A stretch of 64,000 nt of DNA from Owenia fusiformis (lineage: Eukaryota > Annelida > Polychaeta > Sabellida > Oweniidae), in contig CAIIXF020000002.1 of assembly GCA_903813345.2 (NCBI GenBank), positions 12,606,150 to 12,670,149 of the forward strand, in the 5' to 3' direction. Positions 1-11,636 of this stretch are shown one piece after another. The notes below the pieces were generated by a model. That model was not told the DNA's origin. It searched no databases and saw nothing but the letters and a program-made list of their open reading frames with translations. Within the stretch, counting starts at the first letter, position 1. Each line of letters opens with the position of its first letter. A program made the position numbers and the translations under genes.

Positions 1-202
1 TTAACTAGACTCTGCAAGCAGGGTAGCTCAAAACTGGCAAGTGTACGCCATTTCTTGATTCCATCATGTCTAATATCATTTCTATATGACGTCACACCAA
101 TAAGACGAAATACATGACAACAGTATCCATAAAAAAAATTCCTGAATTCTGATCGCAAAAGGTCAATTGTTCAATGTTTTATATGATTTTTGCTCCTTTC
201 AG

Positions 203-289
203 ATGCAGACAAGCAAAATAGATCAGGCAAATGAAGCAGGAGAAGCATTCTCAAAGCTTTACTATGAAAACTTTGATAAACGGAGACAG
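203..289 (+). CDS. NXT1: NXT homologue, coding exon 1
   Basis: The exon runs from the AG at 201-202 to the donor gtatgaac at 290. It holds 29 codons in phase 0 and encodes the first helix, with AGEAFSKLYYENFDKRR. Confidence 0.9.
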
Positions 290-3200
290 GTATGAACAGT
301 TAGTTTACTCAATTAATACTTAAGGCAGAGATGGCTTAACTGACCAAACCACTAACATTTAATAACAAATAACACTTCAATTTTGGCTTGTTTTAGGAAT
401 TAACAATTGATATAAATACAAATATATGCCTTTGTTAACTAATAATAACATTAGCGGCAAAGTGATTTTAGGAATAAGATCCACATATATGTTGATTCAG
501 ATTGAAACATGGGGTGGGGGTACTTCAGGCCATTTGAAATTTGAACGATCAACATACAACAGTGTTAGGGAATTGTTGACAAAGACTTTATCTCTGACTT
601 ATGCAGTATTACAACATTTTGACCCAATCAGTTATTGAAATATGATATCCTCAGTTCTATGTGATAAATACTAGATTCATGAAAAAAGAAAGGGTTGTAA
701 TTTAGTGAGGAAACAGATATTTGAACGTTCCGATTTATTGAAAAGACACACTCGCCAAAATAGACCATTCCTGTCAAAATTGTGTGTGCACAATTCATTC
801 GCTATTACTCTTTCATCATCTCGCTTTGGGTTATTATTATGAATATTTGATCAAGAATGCAGCAATGGAGATTCCCTTGAAAAGACACATTCAAGTCTAA
901 TGAAAAACAATTACCAAATTTTAATTCTACTTTTTCTGTTTGACAGGAATGGTCTGTGGAATATTGAGAACAGTTATGAAGACATTATTGAGAAGACGTT
1001 ATTGCGTTTCCATGCATATCATCTGACTATTTACTACCCAATAATATGAGCTGGGTGTAAAAAAGTATTATTTGAAAGTTACAAAATACAACTTAAAGAA
1101 AGTAGATATTCGAAACATCATCTTATCTCATCAGTATGGCTTTAAATAGCAAAGGGGAGAGTGCCATTTCTATAGACAGTGATAAGGATGAAAAACATGA
1201 TAATGCTTATGATGATAATATTGGTGACAGTGTAAATATTGATCATAATGTGGATTACACCATCAAGGCAGATAATGTGGAAGATGATATAATTGATAAC
1301 ACCATCAAAGCTGATAATATTGAAGATAATACTATTCATAACGTCACCAAAGCTGCTAATGTAAAAGATGATGCTAGTGATGAGACCATCAAACCTGATA
1401 ATGTGGAAGATGATATAATTGATAACACCATCAAAGCTGATAATGTGGAAGATGATACTATTCATAACGCCACCAAAGCTGATAATGTAAAAGATGATGC
1501 TAGTGATGAGACCATCAAACCTGATAATGTGGAAGATGATATAATTGATAACACCATCAAAGCTGATAATGTGGAAGATGATACTATTCATAACGCCACC
1601 AAAGCTGCTAATGTAAAAGATGATGCTAGTGATGAGACCATCAAACCTGATAATGTGGAAGATGATATAATTGATAACACCATCAAAGCTGATAATGTGG
1701 AAGATGATACTATTCATAACGCCACCAAAGCTGATAATGTAAAAGATGATGCTAGTGATGAGACCATCAAACCTGATAACATTGAAGATGAAACTGATGG
1801 TGATATCATCAGATGTGATAATGTTGAAGATGATCACATCAAAGATCCTGTTCAAGATAATCATGTTGATCAAGTGACTCAGTTGGGCAGTATAACACAG
1901 TCTAACAATATGTCTGAGACAGAAAATGCAACATTGGAAATTAAAACAATGGACAATGCAGTACTATTGGAATCACATAAGGAAAGTTTAACCAAAGTAG
2001 ATAGTGTAGTATCATTAAGCAATACCCAATCAGAGAGTCTAGCACAGGCAGATAATGTTATACTGATAGATGATACTGATGCCTCTACTGCACAGACATC
2101 AGGTCTTGGAGATGAAGACATAAATAATGATAGCATAAAATATTATAGTGGTGAGAATAAATCCAATAAAAGTACACAACATGTTAGACAGTATCTTGGG
2201 ATAGACAATCTAAGAAGTCAGTTAAAGGAGGCGATAGAATACAGTAATGTTAGTAGGGTAGAAGAAGTCTTGGAGGTTTGTACAAGCCAACGTCATGTCT
2301 CCACAGCTGTACAACACTTATCATGCAGCTTCCTCAATCATACATTAGATGCTGATGTCCTGAAAGTGCTTTTGGATTACACTTGTACACATCATGGACA
2401 GGGTGCTAAGGGCCTAATGGCATTGTGTTTTGCCTGCTTATATGGCAAGCCTGACTGTGTATATACTTTGTTGAAGTTTGGTGTCGATCCTATGCAGTTC
2501 AGAATGTACAATGTTGAGTGCCCTCTATTGACAGTGCTCAAGTTGTGTAAAAAGAATCCCGAGATCAAACCAGAATGGATTACGATAATCCGCTTGTTAA
2601 TTGAAGTTGGAATGTGTGACGTAAATCATATTGCGTTTGGAATGACTGGTCAATTTATTCACATGGCTGCAAGTTTGGATTGTCCAGAGATATTAGAACT
2701 ATTTATTGAGAATGGTGCAGACATTGATAGCATTAATGAAGAAAATAAACTTCCCATACACTTAGCAGTCATATCAGGCAAAATTGAGAACATTCGTTTA
2801 TTGCTACGTCATGGTGCAGACATCAATGTTGAGACATCCAGTGGACTAACATGCTTGACTTTAGCATTCTTGTTTAAGCAATTTAACATCCTTGAATTCT
2901 TATTGGATCAGGGGGCAAATCCAGATTGTATTGATATAGATGGAATTTCTCCATTTCACCTAGCTCTGGATGATGATCATCTGATTGATAAAGTTCTCCC
3001 CAAAATGTTAGAAATCAGCCGAAAAAATGGTGGTGTTGGAATAAATGTTCAGTGCACGTGGACTGGGGAGTCCCTGCTAATGTGTGCAGTACAGAAGAGT
3101 TGTAAAGCTGTGCAGTTTCTATTGGAAAACAATGTTGATCTCAATACTGAAGCAAGACTAGGACAAACCGCAATATGGTTTGCAGTAAAAACGAACAACA

Positions 3201-6200
3201 TTGCTGCATGTAGGTCGCTTATAAATGTGAATGCCAACCTAAACATCATCTGTAATGCTAAACATCTATATAATCCACAGACACCCATACAGTTGGCTGT
3301 TGAACAAGGAGAGTGGCAGATATGTAGGATGTTAATCCAAGGGGGCTGCCGCTTGGACTCATACCGTTACAATAACCCTAATCGTCTACCAGCCTCCTTG
3401 GAAAACAACAAAGACATGCTGGATTATATTAAGGGTTGTATAAACACAGTGCAATCTTTAGGCCGGTTGACAAAGCTCGCAATCAGACAACACCTTGGGT
3501 CCTATGTTGAAAAGAAACTAGAGAACTTGCCATACCCAAAATCATTAAAAGACTACATTATTAATGTGGCTGATGTGGATGACTTTTAGTGACCAGGCCA
3601 TACATATGCAGTGTATTATCACGGGCTTTCAACTGGATTGTATATGCCTACAGCAGTTTAATAAGAATGTTTAAAAACAACAACAAGCAAAATTATTAGA
3701 TAGCTGTTGCAATTTTAACATTAAAACAGTCACAAAATCCCTCAAATCCATTAGGCCTAGCAATTTTGGCTACAAAGTGTGATAAAATCCCTGATTTGTT
3801 GGCCTGCTGCAATTGAAACCTCACATAGCATTAACTCTGATATTATTAGAACTGTTGATCTTAATCTGTCTCCATGCAGTCCATGATATACTTACAAATT
3901 GTTTTGGTACTTACATGTAAAGGTTATATGAACTATCAATAAAACTGATTGTACACAAAAGTAAGAAATGGATTTATTAAGAGTTAATACTACATGTGCA
4001 TTAATGAGCACAATCTTCATTATTTGGTATACCTGACTTTCATGTTGTCAAATAATCAGGCTAAGAGTGCATAATACAAAAAGTGCTAAAGTGTGATAAA
4101 TAAATCTCTGTTTTTTTTATATTAATGGTTGAGACACTAGGGGGACTACAGATTTCAGAATGTTATTTGAAGCAACAATTTTATACCGATGCAGGGGTTT
4201 CAATAAATATATTTTCAATTGGCCTTTGGCAATTTCAACAGGCTGAAATTTATTTCAACCATTCGCCGCTTGCTTTGCTCGCATTCTCCTTCATTTTATT
4301 GAGGTGCTCGACTCAATATATTAATAATAAAAGCATATACAGGGTGTCCCGATGTAAAATCATAAAATCAGTATTTTTCTGCCACTTTAATGCAAACTGT
4401 ATATGAGCAATTGATCTCTTTGACATGTTTATTACTTTATGTGTTTTTTTAAATGTTGCCCCGTGTGATCAGTATTTTCCTGTTACTTTGATTCAAACAC
4501 GGTGATGTCATGCCTTAAATTAAGTACCAAATTGACATATTAGACTTTTAGTCAGTCCGTCAGAGACACACATCATTGTAAAATTGTTGCTTTGAATTTA
4601 ATCGTAAAATGTGTAATTTTTCATATAGACCCCTTGTGTCTGATTTATTAAACCCACTTAGGAGGCATTTGTAAATTTATTTAATCATTTATTTCAGATA
4701 TGGTTTGAAGTTTAATTAACAATACATATTATACCGTCTAGGTTTGAGCATAAACATTTTTGGCAGTAGGTTAAAAGTACATCAGAGCGTATGTTGGGCT
4801 ATATTTTTTTTAAGTTAGTATGGCCATATGGGGATCTCTGGTTGCATGGTCGAAGGCCGCACATCTTGGGGGGTCCTGGGGTCTGTTTCCCTTGGAAATT
4901 TTTTTAGAAGACGTTATTAGATGCAATCTGGGCATTTTTGTCAACTTGAAAAGTTCCATTCCAATAAAAACTTAATGGTTAAATATACAAAATACAGAAT
5001 CATCAATAAATGTGCAAACAAATTAATGCATCTTAACACATTTTTAATTTGGTACGCACAGGCGTACTGTGCGCAACAAACGCCCATGCATATGAAATAT
5101 GAAATTAAATGACATTACACCATATCAGAATCTAATGCATATTATATGCATGGATAAAAAAAATGTGGATGTTTTTTGGCCCAACCTGTAGTGACAATCA
5201 GGTTTTAGAAAGTGTATATAAAGCAACTTCAATTATTATCAAATAATCAAGTATTAGAGTAATCTCCATAAGATTTTTCTCAACAGAGGGCAAACCCCTT
5301 TTCATGATATTTAATTTGGCAGTTTGTCAAGTGTCCCAAACATCCTCACATCCAACCCAATTCAAGATACTCATTGTCAGTGTTGTTGATGAATAATTTC
5401 TTCACTATTTCTTGTTGTTTCTATAAATTTGAATGGCAAGGCCATCTTGATATCTCTCTTATAACCGAAAGTGCACTGAATGAAAAACATGTCATATTCC
5501 CGGGGATTTGGGCGACTATTTGATTTTGGCGATTTTTTTTAATTCACCAAATTTCGCCAGTTTAAAACACTCGCCATATTAAAGACAGTTACAGTATTCG
5601 ATTGTGTACTTAGCTATGATGGTCTTTATCATCCCATTTTGTAAGAAGCTTGATGTCCTTATTAGTAACAACAATCCAAATATTATTTGATCCCATAGCA
5701 TTAACCAACCTATCCTGTAGGTTGTCTCTGACACCCTCCCGTCTAACAAAAATAAGACACTCCCCAAATTAAAGACAAATACAGTATTGGGGAAAACTAT
5801 GTGATTAAATTCCTCAATGATATTTATGATCTGATTAAGGTGCTTGGTAAGATGTATATGGACACAGCTACCATGGTCTGGAATGGTAATGGTGTAACAG
5901 GTACAACAGACATACTCAAGTTCATAGAAGATCTGCCAAGCAGCGAACATAAAGTGGAATCTCTAGACTGTCAACCTTTAGGTGGTGAGTATGTTGATGA
6001 TTGAATCGCTTATCAATTATCAGGTCTCTTTAATCATTCAAATATATCATGACTTAATCATAGTTTAAGACTTCTTTCGAAAGAAAGTTGACTTTTGAAC
6101 AAAAAGTTGTTAGAGTTTCATTTTTCAAAAATATTCTGAATTTCCTGCCAGTTTGACAGAAAAAATTTGAGTTTTAGATCATCAAAAATAAAATGCCATG

Positions 6201-6690
6201 AAACAATTCCACACTCCACCATGTCCATGAGATAGATCAAGTAAAAGGTTCCATTCAACCATTTATATACATTTTTATGCATATATTTTAGATGTTTGTT
6301 TGATTGAATGTGGATGATTGTTTGTAGATGGATTAAATGAAATAGAAATTGAAACTTTGAAATAGTAAACATTCGAACATCTAAAATGGTGATATCATTG
6401 ATTTTATTAGTGGAAGCCCCTACTTCCTATTGAAATTGTTAGTGAATGCCCATTTGTTTTAGTAGGATTGACAACAGACACTTTATTTGTAAGTGCCTCA
6501 AAATAAACATATTTTATCATGATCTTTTTCAGACCACGTTACAAAAGGACAAACATCCATCATAGTTACAACCATGGGCTCAGTGAAATATGAGGGGAAC
6601 ACAGCTAAAATGTTCAACCAAAACTTTATGCTCACATCACAGGAAAATGTATGGAAAGTGGTCAGTGATACATTCAGGACTTCAGAGTGA
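203..6690 (+). CDS. NXT1: NTF2-related export protein (NXT1/NXT2, p15 homologue), three exons
   Basis: The spliced CDS is 203-289, 5840-5984 and 6533-6690 (390 nt, 129 residues). NXT proteins have an NTF2-like fold and pair with NXF1 (TAP) to carry mRNA through nuclear pores. Recognisable blocks in order are an N-terminal helix ending YENFDKRRQ, then MYMDTATMVWNGN, LPSSEH, DCQPLGD, GSVKYEGN, FNQNFMLTSQ and VWKVVSDTFR. These match the family core almost without gaps, and the length is close to the usual ~140 residues. Phases join (0, then 1). The ATG lies directly after an AG (201-202) with a pyrimidine-rich lead, so a non-coding 5' exon probably lies upstream; an upstream coding start cannot be excluded. 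An AATAAA at 7044-7049 fits its 3' end. An unrelated complete gene sits in intron 1 on the same strand. Identity is confident; NXT1 versus NXT2 cannot be separated. Confidence 0.93.
290..1135 (+). other. NXT intron 1, 5' part, leading to the nested gene
   Basis: There is no recognisable coding exon. Just before the nested CDS the sequence reads ttatctcatcag followed by TATGG, which could be a 3' splice site of a non-coding 5' exon of the ankyrin/SOCS gene. No clear promoter is visible. Confidence 0.4.
1136..3589 (+). CDS. Ankyrin-repeat and SOCS-box (ASB-type) protein with acidic N-terminal tandem repeats
   Basis: This is an uninterrupted 817-codon frame. Residues ~40-220 are a highly acidic, Asn/Asp-rich tract of ~42-residue repeats (126 bp each, about four near-identical copies; TIKPDNVEDD is a landmark). 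Residues ~220-370 are low complexity and Ser/Thr/Asn rich. Ankyrin repeats occupy ~410-745, with clear consensus turns such as LPIHLAVISG, LLLRHGADIN and LLENNVDLN. The C-terminus (~772-815) has SOCS-box spacing: SLGRL, then IRQHLG, then LPYPKSLKDYI. ASB proteins are substrate receptors of cullin-5 ubiquitin ligases, with Elongin B/C binding the SOCS box; that role is inferred here. The long acidic repeat tract is not typical of ASB proteins. The gene lies inside intron 1 of the NXT gene on the same strand, and the uninterrupted CDS would fit a retrocopy. I cannot name the paralogue. Confidence 0.87.
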   Translation: MALNSKGESAISIDSDKDEKHDNAYDDNIGDSVNIDHNVDYTIKADNVEDDIIDNTIKADNIEDNTIHNVTKAANVKDDASDETIKPDNVEDDIIDNTIKADNVEDDTIHNATKADNVKDDASDETIKPDNVEDDIIDNTIKADNVEDDTIHNATKAANVKDDASDETIKPDNVEDDIIDNTIKADNVEDDTIHNATKADNVKDDASDETIKPDNIEDETDGDIIRCDNVEDDHIKDPVQDNHVDQVTQLGSITQSNNMSETENATLEIKTMDNAVLLESHKESLTKVDSVVSLSNTQSESLAQADNVILIDDTDASTAQTSGLGDEDINNDSIKYYSGENKSNKSTQHVRQYLGIDNLRSQLKEAIEYSNVSRVEEVLEVCTSQRHVSTAVQHLSCSFLNHTLDADVLKVLLDYTCTHHGQGAKGLMALCFACLYGKPDCVYTLLKFGVDPMQFRMYNVECPLLTVLKLCKKNPEIKPEWITIIRLLIEVGMCDVNHIAFGMTGQFIHMAASLDCPEILELFIENGADIDSINEENKLPIHLAVISGKIENIRLLLRHGADINVETSSGLTCLTLAFLFKQFNILEFLLDQGANPDCIDIDGISPFHLALDDDHLIDKVLPKMLEISRKNGGVGINVQCTWTGESLLMCAVQKSCKAVQFLLENNVDLNTEARLGQTAIWFAVKTNNIAACRSLINVNANLNIICNAKHLYNPQTPIQLAVEQGEWQICRMLIQGGCRLDSYRYNNPNRLPASLENNKDMLDYIKGCINTVQSLGRLTKLAIRQHLGSYVEKKLENLPYPKSLKDYIINVADVDDF
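1256..1795 (+). repeat. 126-bp coding minisatellite in the ASB-type gene
   Basis: The phrase gagaccatcaaacctgataa recurs at about 1382, 1508, 1634 and 1760, a strict 126-bp (42-codon) period. Later copies differ from one another by only a few bases, so the tract expanded recently and in frame. Confidence 0.9.
3938..3943 (+). promoter_or_regulatory. Polyadenylation signal of the ASB-type gene
   Basis: AATAAA sits ~350 nt after the stop codon, followed by tgattgtacac. Its position inside NXT intron 1 means the nested gene can end before NXT exon 2. Confidence 0.5.
3944..5839. other. Rest of NXT intron 1, no gene seen
   Basis: This stretch is AT-rich. Around 5510-5600 there are gcgccaaa/ttggcga-type blocks (ttcgccag, ctcgccatatt) that resemble the interior of the MITE at 14845-15185, so a decayed relative may sit here. 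The remaining short open frames show no recognisable domain. Confidence 0.5.
5840..5984 (+). CDS. NXT1: NXT homologue, coding exon 2
   Basis: The acceptor is ctgattaag and the donor is gtgagtatg at 5985. Ending after GGTG, rather than four bases earlier, gives a gap-free join to exon 3 with DCQPLGD. The exon is 145 nt and ends in phase 1. It encodes the central beta strands with TATMVWNGN. Confidence 0.92.
6533..6690 (+). CDS. NXT1: NXT homologue, terminal coding exon
   Basis: The acceptor is gatctttttcag. The exon completes an Asp codon split across the intron, encodes QTSIIVTTMGSVKYEGN through VWKVVSDTFR, and stops at TGA 6688-6690. Confidence 0.92.
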
Positions 6691-7340
6691 CATTTGTACA
6701 CAAGCAACAGGAAATGTAGATTTGAGGGGAAGGAACTTTAACAGGGATATTGCACTATCCACGGAAATGTCCTTGATGTATACTCATGTCAAAGGTCCTA
6801 TAATGTGCACAGTCTAGGAAACATGGACAATACTAGTGATAGGATCAGGACTTGAATGAGGCAGGGTTATATACAGAGGATTACATGGGATTATCAAAAC
6901 TAATGTCTAGTTGAAAGTTAAAGACTTGAGTTCTGTTTATCATTCTGCTATGCTGCTCTCAAAGCCCATTGACTGGGGTTTGTACAAACTGGGCAACATG
7001 TCAAAATACATATGAATTGCATCTAACATATTTTATGAGTAAGAATAAAGTACATGTTTATATTTAAAACACAATGTTTGTTATATGTTCATACCAGGTC
7101 AATCAATAAGTTATGACAAAAAGCCTTCCAACAAATTATTGAAAGTCTGTCCCACCTCCCTGTACATGTACATTTTACCCAAAACAAAATATTAGTACCT
7201 GTAGGCCTAACCACATTTCTCATCAAAGTAATGGAGAATCAATAAAAGACATCCAATCTGAGCCATTATTTAAATTCTTTTGTCAAAAGGATGAGTTGGG
7301 GTATCAGCATTGATAATTTCAAAATCTATAAAAATTAATT
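6691..7340. other. NXT 3' UTR and spacer
   Basis: This stretch contains the NXT 3' UTR up to about 7070, then AT-rich spacer. No coding or repeat structure was recognised. Confidence 0.5.
7044..7049 (+). promoter_or_regulatory. Polyadenylation signal of the NXT homologue
   Basis: AATAAA lies 354 nt after the NXT stop codon and is followed by a T/GT-rich stretch with tgtttgttatatgt. It is the first canonical hexamer I see after the stop. Confidence 0.55.
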
Positions 7341-8745
7341 ATCCCACCGAACGAAGTTCGAGAGGGATATAGAAAAGCCGTCCGTCCGTCCGTGTTTGTC
7401 CGGGCGATAACTCAAATACCGTTTCACGGATTTGATTCAAATTTTATAGGCTTATGCCTTATGGGTGTAGGACCTCTGCTCGAGAAGGAATTTACAATAT
7501 GGCCACTGAATTCAAAATGGTCGCCATTTTTCGTAAAAAATGTAATCTTTACTCAAATACTAGTTTGCGGATTTGGTTCAAATTTTATATGCTGATGCCT
7601 AGGGACAAAGGAGTTTCGCACAAAAAGAGATTTTCAAGATGGCCACTTAATTTCAAAATGGCGGCCATTTTTCGTAAAAATATGTAATCTTTGATAACTC
7701 AAATACCAGTGAACGGATTTGGTTCAAATTTTATATGATGATGCTTAGGGACACAGCAGCTATGTGCGACAAAACATTTTCAAGATGGCCGCTTAATTTC
7801 AAAATGGCGGTAATTTTTCGTAAAAAACGTAATCTTTGATAACTCAAATACCAGTGAACAGATTTGGTTGAAATTTTATATGCTTATGCCCAGGGACACA
7901 GTAGCTCTGTTCAAGAAATAATTTTCAAGATGGCGGCTGAATTTCAAGATGGCGGCCCAAATTCCTTAAAAAACGTAATCTTTGATAACTCATATACCAG
8001 TGAACGGATTTGGTTCAAATTTTATATGCTGATGCCTAGGGACATAGGAGTTTCGCACAAAAAGAGATTTTCAAGATGGCCGCTTAATTTCAAAGTGGCG
8101 GCCATTTTTCGTAAAAAATATGTAATCTTTGATAAATCAAATACCAGTGAACGGATTTGGTTCAAATTTTATATGATGATTATTAGGGACACAGTAGCTA
8201 TGTTCGACAAAACATTTTCAAGATGGCCGCTTAATTTCAAAATGGCGGCAACTTTTTGTAAAAAACGTAATCTTTGATAACTCAAATACCAGTGAACAGA
8301 TTTGATTGAAATTTTATATGATTATGCCTAGGGACACAGTAGCTCTGTTCAAGAAATGATCTTCAAGATGGCGGCTGAATTTCAAGATGGCGGCCCATAT
8401 TCGTAAAAACGTAATCTTTGATAACTCATATACCAGTTAACGGATTTGGTTCAAATTTTATATGATGATGCCTAGTTCACAATGGTATAAACATAGGTTC
8501 TGGGCCGATATAAAGATGGCAGCACCAACAGAATCCAGTATTATCTTTTTCTCTTTTATAAATAAACTAAGATCGACCACCATGCCATCTTTATTTAAAA
8601 ATTATTCCTATCGGCCTTTGCCTATGGGTATAAACTAACTTTGTGCCAAATTTCATGATTCTATCTCAAAGTGCACAAACATTTCAACATTTACATTTAT
8701 GATGTTTTGTTCGGTGGGATTTGCTACTCCGTGGAGTTGCTGTTT
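7341..8745. mobile_element. Non-autonomous repeat element with ~147-bp internal tandem units
   Basis: The left end atcccaccgaac is mirrored by gttcggtgggat at 8709-8720, followed by a short palindrome around ctactccgtggagt that also ends the related copy at 14037-14240. After the left end comes a ccgtccgtccgt run. The interior repeats a block of about 147 bp some seven times; ggatttggttcaaatttt is its landmark, at ~7568, 7715, 7862, 8007, 8153, 8300 and 8443. No transposase frame is visible. The ends and lack of coding suggest a MITE-like passenger; the family is not identified. Confidence 0.75.
7926..8394 (+). promoter_or_regulatory. Cluster of exact YY1-type motifs inside the repeat element
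   Basis: The 12-mer CAAGATGGCGGC occurs at 7926-7937, 7945-7956, 8364-8375 and 8383-8394. One-base variants (caagatggccgc, aaaatggcggcc) occur in the other units. This equals the known YY1 consensus core AAGATGGCGGC. Binding is an inference. Confidence 0.5.
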
Positions 8746-9915
8746 TTCTAGTTTATTTTGTATATATTGTTGTACCATGCTGTTATCTTTCTGATGATCG
8801 TGCCATTTTTTGTCATTCGGACAATCCAATTATGAAAGTAATTTGCATCAAAGACTGCTTTGCTGTGCATCATTATTTGTAAATATGACAAGGTCAAATT
8901 GTTTTGAGTCATTTTTTCGAAAATATGTCCCCAATTTTTTACTTCCATAGTGTTGTTATACAGTGTGGATTTATGTCAATCAATTGTGAATTGAAAATGG
9001 ACACAGGCGAACTGTAAAGTATTTCATCATTCATATAGAATACTAACAAGTTGAACTGACAATATGCAGCAAAAATAAAACCATAAAGTTTAAGTTTATT
9101 CCAATTTTACATGTTACATACATAATGTACATATAATCATATTCAATTTGACCCAAAGCATATATTGTAAACGTATGAGTGTGTAAATAAAAGTAAAGAG
9201 AAATTATAGAGTTGTTGAATTGTAGCCATCTTGGATATTCTTCATTTTGGCAAGGGATAAATGTAGTGTACTGATTGCTAAATGGTTGGCAGTGGCACCC
9301 AAGCAGTGAAGAACAGTACAAGTAAAACAATATTAGCAAAAGCTCTTGAAACCATCAGAGCCTTTCCTAGACAAATCATGTATTTGCCATAAATGCGGGA
9401 AGAAAGGACCAGGTATAGTATGGCAAGTGATTTAAGACGTCCTTATCTTTCACAATGAGTACTTTTTCAATATAATAAGCGTTTGAAAAGAAACTGTAAA
9501 GGACACCAGTCGGTGGTCGGAGGGTAGATTGTCTTTTTTCGCACGTAGTGTTTTCTTCGTGATGGACATGTTAACTTAGGCAGTGTGGCTTCACTATTCG
9601 CCACCTTGTGAATACTTTGACGCAGACGGCGGGGCACGGCATGGATACACGTTGGGAAAACAAATAGTTTTACAGCAGGATCGCACTAAATACAAAAATC
9701 AACAACCATTAATTAAAAATGAATGCCAAAAATCAACCACATGGTGGTGAACGGCGAGCCCACGCGGCTAGTTGCAAGTGAAAATTACCAATGGCAAGAG
9801 CACAGTATGCAAATAAGAATGCAAAGCGAAGAAGAGGGGGTTTAACACGTAGTCAAATGAGGAAGCTACAGTATAGGGGTGCTTAACATTTGGAGGGGAT
9901 TCACGGGGACTAATC
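8746..9915. other. Spacer without recognised genes
   Basis: AT-rich to about 9480, then a slightly GC-richer patch (9480-9870). The open frames here are short and show no domain. Nothing else is supported. Confidence 0.4.
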
Positions 9916-9919
9916 AAGG

Positions 9920-10170
9920 TCCCCTGACATCGCGAGCAATGAACTCACGTTAAGAGCGGGGCCGTTGAGAGATGTAATAAAATTGAAATATAAAATTTTC
10001 TATGAAACTTTAGTAAGTCTCAGTGTTACTTTATTTCATAGAGCAATGGCTATTTCAATTGCAGCGCGGGGCAACGATGTTCTTCAACTATAACTATATT
10101 TCATCATATCTCTCAAGGCCCCGATCATCTAACATGAGCTCGTTGCTCGCGATGTTAGTGGTAACTTGCT
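9920..10170. mobile_element. Foldback element, imperfect inverted arms
   Basis: The left arm (9928-9995) carries acatcgcgagcaatgaactc and, further on, cggggccgttgagagatg. The right arm (10085-10165) carries the reverse complements gagctcgttgctcgcgatgt and catatctctcaaggccccg. The arms are ~65 bp with a loop of ~90 bp. No coding is visible, so this looks like a MITE or foldback transposon. Confidence 0.7.
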
Positions 10171-11155
10171 TGCGGTCATGTACGGGGCCTGGATAGTCGT
10201 GGAATTGTAAATCAACGAACCGTCTGACTGATAAGGTACACTTGATTTCGTCATTTATTATTGAAAATTCTATGCGCTACACTTTTAATTAATTACTCAG
10301 TCACTTAAGTTTTGATTCAAACATAGTATAAAAAAGATAAGCTTTCCAATGGTGCGCTGAATGTGTAACAAACTATTTAAATTCATAACGGAAAAGTATA
10401 CGTATATAAAATTCCTATTCTGTAAAAATATTTTAATTTCATAAGTTTTTTTGAATTTCTATGCGTTGTTAATCTGTAATAGGGAGGTTAAGATATACGT
10501 TTTGTATGTGCCCAAGAGTAATTCATTGCATTACATCTGCTATGAAAGCAGTGAAGGACCGATCTTGAAGGATGACGCGTTCACGTACAGTTCTTTTTAA
10601 AACGTGTAACTTTACCTCCCTTAATGCCATAATGGCATTCTCAAAATCACATATGATTCCAAAGATACCCTTCCTTCTCTTCAGAGTTAGAGTCTGAAGG
10701 TGATGAGTAAATGAACTTTGATGATGTTATCCGAAAGCAAATCTTATGATACTCTATTACTCAGTTGTTTTCGACCATTTGTAATGATACCATTGGACAA
10801 AGGAACATTTGCACGATCTATTTTGAACTTGTTTTAATTTTGTCATTTTTTTATAATATGCAATTTGTACAATAATTTTCTTCAACATGCATCCACAAAA
10901 TGTCTCAAAACTTAAAGAACTATAAACAAAAATCCATAGTGGTTAACCACCCTCATTTAAAGTCTTAATACACTTAACATTTGCGTTTGAAATCATTAAC
11001 AATTCATTGAGTCTCGTGTCTGATAGAGAAGGTGTCTCAAAAAAAAGAAATGACCGAGATTAAATGGAAAATTCGCAGGTACCATTATTTACGTCATTAT
11101 GTCCCCTTTCATATGATACTAAGGTGTTTCATTTTCCTCCACAGATGACTGAGCC
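10171..11155. other. Spacer, nothing recognised
   Basis: AT-rich sequence with no open frame, repeat or RNA gene I can support. Confidence 0.4.
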
Positions 11156-11157
11156 AC

Positions 11158-11636
11158 GAGGGATTTAAGTGACCATGTCAGAAATGGGTTTGTGCCGCTT
11201 TCAGCCAAGTCAATTTCACCATGATCATAACATATGTGATAAGTAGCAACAATTACTCTTTTACTCATTTATTCCAATTAAAGTTACACATATCATAATC
11301 AACACCCCTTTTAAATTCCAATGTCCATTCAAGGTTGTTTAATTAACCCCAGTGTCCTTCAACTTTACCCCATTCCTTTCAATGCAAATGTCTGCCCTAG
11401 ATCTCATCGCACGTACTCATCCCTGGTGATGTCTCTCTGTCCCCTTAGATCCTCAACTGCTGCAAAAATCCTGGCCCCGACTTTATGTCTCTTGGTGATG
11501 TTGTGTCGCACTTTATCCTTTACCGAATAACCATCCTGGCATAGCCATTTTAATACCTCATTGTTCAATCATTCATGAAAGATCGAAAAAGTGGCACAAA
11601 CCCGTTTCTGATATGGTCACTAAGTTAGATCCCTTA
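11158..11636. mobile_element. MITE-like element with ~45-bp inverted ends
   Basis: The left end (11160-11203) contains gtgaccatgtcagaaatggg and ttgtgccgctttc. The right end (11585-11633) contains the complementary gaaaaagtggcacaaaccc and tctgatatggtcac. The element is ~480 bp and non-coding. Confidence 0.7.

Noticed and set aside
1142-1873. 243-codon frame antisense to the ASB-type gene
   Set aside because: It mirrors the 126-bp coding repeat; its Ile/Phe-rich string follows from the complement of Asn/Asp codons.
9780-9885. Small basic frame (start ATGGCAAGAGC)
   Set aside because: It is only ~33 codons, with no splice signals or family resemblance.
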